From the NCBI GenBank assembly GCA_947452635.1, contig CANGEE010000007.1, forward strand, positions 1 to 35,210: a stretch of DNA of 35,210 nt. The letters are read 5' to 3'. Every line of letters starts with the position of its first letter. Within the stretch, counting starts at the first letter, position 1. The stretch is from Comamonadaceae bacterium. GTDB lineage: Bacteria; Pseudomonadota; Gammaproteobacteria; Burkholderiales; Burkholderiaceae_C. This document shows positions 31,804 to 35,210 of this stretch, in pieces. Both the position numbers and the translations under genes were made by a program. A model generated the notes under the pieces. The model was not told the DNA's origin. It was given only the letters and a program-made list of their open reading frames with translations, and did not search any database.

Positions 31804-31817
31804 GGGGAATATTCCCC
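31804..31817. promoter_or_regulatory. Perfect 14-bp palindrome upstream of soxY
   Basis: GGGGAATATTCCCC, an exact inverted repeat, centred about 40 bases upstream of the soxY ATG and just before the leader hairpin. It looks like a dimeric-regulator operator in the expected promoter region of soxYZAXB. It has no U-tract, so it is not a terminator for soxW. The regulator is unknown; no soxR-like gene is in the window. Confidence 0.55.
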
Positions 31818-31851
31818 AAGCTTTTGCAAACAAGCCCCAAACCCCTGCAGT

Positions 31852-32379
31852 TCACAGTGCGCGGCGGCCTTTTTCCAGGCGATCGTCCAGGTAGGCACCG
31901 TAAAAATCGGGCAAAGAGGCGCCCTCCAGCCGCTCGGCCACTTCTTTGCCGCCAGGGCCAAAGAACAGCACCGTGGGTGTGACAGCGATCTTCCACTGCC
32001 GGATCAGTTGACCATGGGTGGTGGCCATTCCTGCAAAATCGAGCAGCGGCAGCGCGCTGTTCATGTCCACTTGCACGATATCGAGGCCGCTTTGGTGCAT
32101 CGGCGACAAATAACTTTGCCTGGCCATTCGGCAAAACGGGCATCCCTCTAAGCTGGCCATCACCACCAAGGGCTGTTTTTTCTTCAAGGCGGCTTTCAAC
32201 TCGTCGCGCAGCGACTGCGCCGCAGGCAGTGTGGCTGCGCCACTTTGCGCGTAGGCCGCCAAAGGCGCGCCGGCGGCCACAGCCCAGCGCAGCCAATCGC
32301 GGCGACGCAATGACAGGGGCAAAACCGCACGGGGGATGAATGAGAATGGCAAACCGTGGACAATCAAAGGCTTTGTCAA
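31852..32379 (-). CDS. soxW: SoxW, periplasmic thioredoxin-like protein
   Basis: About 175 residues. An N-terminal segment with RRRDWLRWAVAAG (25-37) looks like a Tat or Sec signal. A thioredoxin-like domain follows, with the active site GCPFC (C80/C83) after VVMASLE and the cis-Pro loop VTPTVLFF. SoxW keeps the SoxYZ cysteine or related thiols reduced, together with a membrane electron donor not seen here. No ATG is available in frame; the start is a TTG, either 32379 or one further in (for example before SLRRRDW), so the N-terminus is uncertain. It is divergent from soxT by 42 bases. Confidence 0.83.
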   Translation of the reverse strand: MTKPLIVHGLPFSFIPRAVLPLSLRRRDWLRWAVAAGAPLAAYAQSGAATLPAAQSLRDELKAALKKKQPLVVMASLEGCPFCRMARQSYLSPMHQSGLDIVQVDMNSALPLLDFAGMATTHGQLIRQWKIAVTPTVLFFGPGGKEVAERLEGASLPDFYGAYLDDRLEKGRRAL

Positions 32380-32421
32380 CGCATGGACAAAGCAACATGA
32401 GGCAACAGCAAGGAGTCACCG

Positions 32422-33486
32422 TTGGATCTCGCTAGTTTATTGGAAACCTGGGGCGACACCGCTGTCCTGGCGGCAGCCGGGGCTTTGGTGGGTTTCGTCT
32501 TCGGCTTGGCCGCCCAGCGCTCCCGGTTTTGCACCCGCGCCGCCGTGATTGAAACCTGCCAGGGTCAACTCGGCGAGCGATTTGCGGTCTGGTGGCTCGG
32601 TTTCAGCGCCTGCTTGCTGGGGGTGCAAACGCTGGTGGCCATGGGTGCGCTTGAGCCGCAAACTTCACGCTTCATCGCGCCCATGGGCAGTGTGTCGGGT
32701 GCCTTGATCGGCGGACTGCTGTTTGGCGCGGGCATGATCATGACGCGTGGCTGCGCTGGCCGGCTGCTGATCTTGTCGGCCACGGGCAATCTGCGCGCCG
32801 TGATCGCCGCCTTGGTCTTTGCAGTGGCCGTGCAAGCGAGCATCGCGGGCTGGTTGGCGCCAGCGCGTTTGGCCATGGCCGGGTGGTGGCAGATCGATGG
32901 CGGGGCGGGGCGCGATCTTTTGCAGATCACCGGCATCGGCCGCGCGGGCGGCTTATCGTTGGCCGCACTGGCTTTTGCCAGCGGCTTGTGGTTTTACGCC
33001 CGAACCCTGCCGGGTCGACTGGCTTTGGCGCTGGGTGCCATCACGACCGGGTTGAGCGTGGCTGCAGGCTGGGGGCTGACGCAGGCGATCGCCTCGCAGT
33101 CTTTTGAAGCGGTGCAGATTCAAAGCATCAGCTTCAGCAGTGCTTCGGCAGAATTTTTGATGCGCATCTTGTCCACCGGTACCGCACCCCGTATTGGCTT
33201 TGATGCCGGCTTGCTGCCCGCGACTTTGGCGGGCGCCTGGGTGGGCGCGGTGATCGGCGGAGATTTCCAATGGCAGAGTTTTCAGGCCGAAAACAAATTG
33301 GGCCACTACCTCACCGGCGCCCTGCTGATGGGTTTGGGCGCGGTTTTGGGTGTGGGCTGCACCGTGGGCGCAGGCATGGCCGGCGGCGCGGTCTTTGCGC
33401 TGACCGCGTGGCTGACCTTGAGCGCCATTTGGCTGGGCGCGAGTCTGGCCTGGCGCTTACACCGGGCCATGGGGTGGCCGGTTTAA
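32422..33486 (+). CDS. soxT: YeeE/YedE family transporter (SoxT / TsuA-like)
   Basis: A 354-residue membrane protein with about nine to ten helices. It belongs to the YeeE/YedE family that takes up thiosulfate or related sulfur compounds. The three cysteines that pass thiosulfate in characterised members are present: C37 (RSRFCTRA), C111 (MTRGCAGR) and C313 (GVGCTVGAG). The start is a TTG at 32422 preceded by AAGGAGTCACC (good spacing); no ATG serves. It is the only plus-strand gene in the sox cluster, divergent from soxW and ending 4 bases from the soxF stop, so it needs its own promoter. Confidence 0.9.
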   Translation: MDLASLLETWGDTAVLAAAGALVGFVFGLAAQRSRFCTRAAVIETCQGQLGERFAVWWLGFSACLLGVQTLVAMGALEPQTSRFIAPMGSVSGALIGGLLFGAGMIMTRGCAGRLLILSATGNLRAVIAALVFAVAVQASIAGWLAPARLAMAGWWQIDGGAGRDLLQITGIGRAGGLSLAALAFASGLWFYARTLPGRLALALGAITTGLSVAAGWGLTQAIASQSFEAVQIQSISFSSASAEFLMRILSTGTAPRIGFDAGLLPATLAGAWVGAVIGGDFQWQSFQAENKLGHYLTGALLMGLGAVLGVGCTVGAGMAGGAVFALTAWLTLSAIWLGASLAWRLHRAMGWPV

Positions 33487-33490
33487 GCCT

Positions 33491-34762
33491 TCAAGCCAAG
33501 GTATCGGCCCAGATGTTGCGCGCCCAGGCCAAAGCGTAAACGCCTTCGAGCGCATTGGCAGCCGCAGACAGCCCGCCCGAGCCGGGCACCGTGAGCATGG
33601 TTTTTTTCTCGGCGTCATAGCGGTGCACACTGGCCACATGGACCACCTCGTTGGGGCTGACAAAGCTGTAGCAGGTGTTGTTGTAGACCGGTGAAGGGTT
33701 CACGCTTTGGCCCGTGAGCAAAGCCACCACGGCGGCCGCGCAGGTCTTGCCGTGCTGATTGGCCATGTGACCCGACTTGGGCATGGCGGGCGCAATTTGA
33801 ATCGCATCGCCCAACACGTGCACATTCTTGGCGGCCTTGGATTCGAAAGTCAAAAAATCCACTTCGCACCAGCGCTGGTTGGCAGTAGCCAAACCGGCTT
33901 TCACCGCCACATCGCCAGCACGCATGGGCGGAATCACATTCAGCACATCCGCTTTCAAGTCGTCGTTGAAGTCAAACTTCAAGGTCTTGGTGGCCACATC
34001 CACGTCGATCACATTGTGTTTGGGGCGGTATTCGATGATGTCTTTGTAGCGTTCAGTCCAGGCTTTTTTGAACAAGGCGCCCTTGGAGGTCACGTCGTCA
34101 TTCGCGTCCAAAATCAAGACCTTGCTTTTCGGCTTGGCTTGGCGGAAATAGTCGGCCACTTGGCAGGCGCGTTCATACGGGCCCGGCGGGCAGCGGTAAG
34201 GGGCCAAGGGGATGGACATGGCGAACACGCCGCCATTGGGCAGGGCTTCAAGTTGTTTGCGCAGCGCCAGCGTTTGCGCGCCGGCCTTCCAGGCGTGCAA
34301 CACCTGGTCTTGCGCGCCCGCTTGTTGCATGCCAGGCAGACTGTCCCACATGAAATCGACGCCCGGCGAGACGATCAAACGGTCATAGGGCAGCTCGCTG
34401 CCACTGGCCAAAGTGACCGTGCGACGCTCCACGTCAATGCGGCTGACCCGGTCCTGCACCCATTGCACCCCATGGCGTTTGACCAGGTTGTCATAGGGTG
34501 TGGTGATGTCTGCCATGGTCTTGCTGCCGCCCACCACCAGGTTAGACAAAGGACAGGACACAAAAGCCGGATTGGGCTCGACCAGGGTCACCTGAATGCC
34601 ATAGTCCGACCACATGCGGATGTACTTGGCCGCTGTCGCACCGGCATACCCGGCGCCAATGACCACCACACGCGGGCCCTTGCCTGTGGGGCTGGCACAG
34701 CCCGCGATCAATCCCAAGGCCCCCAAAGCGGAGCCGGTTTGCAATAAGCGACGACGTTGCAT
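33491..34762 (-). CDS. soxF: Flavocytochrome c sulfide dehydrogenase flavin subunit (SoxF/FccB)
   Basis: A 423-residue FAD protein that oxidises sulfide and passes electrons to a partner cytochrome. The N-terminus combines a Tat motif (QRRRLLQTG) with a lipobox LIAGC (Cys22), so it is probably a Tat-exported lipoprotein. The FAD loop is VVVIGAGYAGATAA (32-45), the redox cysteine pair probably includes C70 (FVSCPLSN), and YRCPPGPYERAC and the C-terminal VYNNTCYSFV region are family features. The ATG at 34762 follows AAGGAG (9 bases). It lies 12 bases after the cytochrome gene, its likely partner. Confidence 0.95.
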   Translation of the reverse strand: MQRRRLLQTGSALGALGLIAGCASPTGKGPRVVVIGAGYAGATAAKYIRMWSDYGIQVTLVEPNPAFVSCPLSNLVVGGSKTMADITTPYDNLVKRHGVQWVQDRVSRIDVERRTVTLASGSELPYDRLIVSPGVDFMWDSLPGMQQAGAQDQVLHAWKAGAQTLALRKQLEALPNGGVFAMSIPLAPYRCPPGPYERACQVADYFRQAKPKSKVLILDANDDVTSKGALFKKAWTERYKDIIEYRPKHNVIDVDVATKTLKFDFNDDLKADVLNVIPPMRAGDVAVKAGLATANQRWCEVDFLTFESKAAKNVHVLGDAIQIAPAMPKSGHMANQHGKTCAAAVVALLTGQSVNPSPVYNNTCYSFVSPNEVVHVASVHRYDAEKKTMLTVPGSGGLSAAANALEGVYALAWARNIWADTLA

Positions 34763-34774
34763 GACAGAGGCTCC

Positions 34775-35080
34775 TTATTTCTTTTGCGCGGCAAAGTAAG
34801 CGGCGATGGCGTTGATCTCGTCATCGGCATAGCCTTTGGCCAACTGGTGCATCAGCGTGGCGGGCAAGCGGCCGGCTTTGTAGTCCAGCATTTTTTGCAC
34901 GATCACAGCTTGCGGCATGCCAGCCAAGGTCACCATGCCGGGCTGGGCCTGGCCGTTGGTGCCGTGACAGGCCGCGCAGGATGCGGCCAAACTGCGCACT
35001 TGCAGGGCCGAGGGGGTTTGAGCCTGCGCCATCGCGGTCGCCCACATACACAGCCCCATCACCAGTGGATTGAATTTCAT
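34775..35080 (-). CDS. Monoheme cytochrome c, FCSD partner (SoxE/FccA-like)
   Basis: A 101-residue periplasmic cytochrome with a signal peptide to about AMAQA (20), the heme motif CAACHG (35-40) and a likely Met ligand in the MVTLAGMP region. The C-terminal helix DDEINAIAAYFAAQ is typical of small class I cytochromes. It sits immediately upstream of soxF, the standard arrangement for the cytochrome subunit of sulfide dehydrogenase, so it probably accepts electrons from it. The ATG at 35080 has AGGAGACGCT upstream; the in-frame codons up to 35131 overlap the previous gene and are not needed. Confidence 0.92.
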   Translation of the reverse strand: MKFNPLVMGLCMWATAMAQAQTPSALQVRSLAASCAACHGTNGQAQPGMVTLAGMPQAVIVQKMLDYKAGRLPATLMHQLAKGYADDEINAIAAYFAAQKK

Positions 35081-35111
35081 AGCGTCTCCTTCATGCACTG
35101 AGTCCATGCGC

Positions 35112-35210
35112 TCAGGGGCGCAAATACACAAAACCTTCTTTCGCCTGCAAACGCGCCACTTCGGCCACGCCAGAAGGCACGATCTTGGCTTCCAGCAACA
35201 CCTTGTCCGC
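35112..35210 (-). CDS. Unidentified gene, C-terminal 32 residues only
   Basis: An open frame enters from the right edge and stops at TGA (35112-35114). The visible tail ends in ARLQAKEGFVYLRP. Codon use is like the neighbours', and the frame runs the same way, 31 bases before the cytochrome gene, so it is probably the preceding gene of the operon. The tail does not resemble the SoxC or SoxD C-termini I know. I cannot name it. Confidence 0.6.
   Translation of the reverse strand, partial: ADKVLLEAKIVPSGVAEVARLQAKEGFVYLRP

Noticed and set aside
31804-31817. Palindrome as a rho-independent terminator of soxW
   Set aside because: No T-run follows on the minus strand; it lies where a promoter/operator would be expected.
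1-35210. CRISPR arrays, insertion sequences, rRNA genes and dispersed repeats
   Set aside because: None seen on reading the window; no regularly spaced repeats or transposase-like frames.

Overview
The window reads as chromosomal DNA of a GC-rich betaproteobacterium, most likely a Comamonadaceae-type Burkholderiales (Limnohabitans / Rhodoferax / Polaromonas-like). The grounds are the gene order of the caa3 oxidase cluster, with DUF2970, DUF2244, DUF2909 and a 36-residue assembly protein, the solitary Bug-type binding protein, the SoxYZAXB order and the codon use. This placement is inference from gene content, with no database search. Almost every base is coding, no gene looks broken, and I see no insertion sequence, integrase, CRISPR array or rRNA. 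No gene-free stretch exceeds about 150 bases.

Bases 1-9007 carry the cytochrome c oxidase region, almost all on the minus strand. In transcription order it holds a BioC-like methyltransferase, DUF2244, ctaC (subunit II fused to cytochrome c), ctaD, a 36-residue assembly protein, ctaG, DUF2970 and ctaE. A bidirectional terminator and a small plus-strand DUF2909 membrane protein follow, then SURF1, a Sco-like CxxxC protein and ctaA (cut by the window edge). Together these encode a caa3/aa3-type terminal oxidase and its heme A and copper assembly factors.

Bases 9091-25034 are mixed housekeeping and accessory genes. They comprise comF, trmL, a MaoC-like hydratase, a marR-nodT-emrA-emrB tripartite efflux operon with clear operator palindromes, and a minus-strand thiolase / quinone oxidoreductase / flavin reductase-like group. 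DUF1841, a diheme cytochrome c4, a MoxR ATPase - small membrane protein - GNAT - VWA (CoxE-like) set, a Bug substrate-binding protein and a class II aldolase-like protein follow.

Bases 25108-27711 hold tRNA-Arg(CCT), a zinc alcohol dehydrogenase with a strong promoter and a perfect operator-like palindrome, and a MATE exporter. Bases 27729-35210 are a sulfur-oxidation cluster: soxW-soxY-soxZ-soxA-soxX-soxB on the minus strand, a YeeE/YedE (SoxT-like) thiosulfate/sulfur transporter on the plus strand, and a flavocytochrome c sulfide dehydrogenase pair (SoxF/FccB plus a monoheme cytochrome c). No soxCD or soxR is present in the window. An unidentified gene end lies at the right edge.

Functionally, sulfide and thiosulfate oxidation by Sox/FCSD would deliver electrons to c-type cytochromes, including the c4-type one here. 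The caa3 oxidase encoded at the other end could then take them to oxygen. The most unusual signals are non-coding. The soxY leader contains a copy of the 3' end of 16S rRNA that can pair with the soxY ribosome-binding site, next to a perfect 14-bp palindrome. Several first-in-transcript genes lack a Shine-Dalgarno and have a -10-like box placed so that the mRNA would begin at, or within a few bases of, the start codon.
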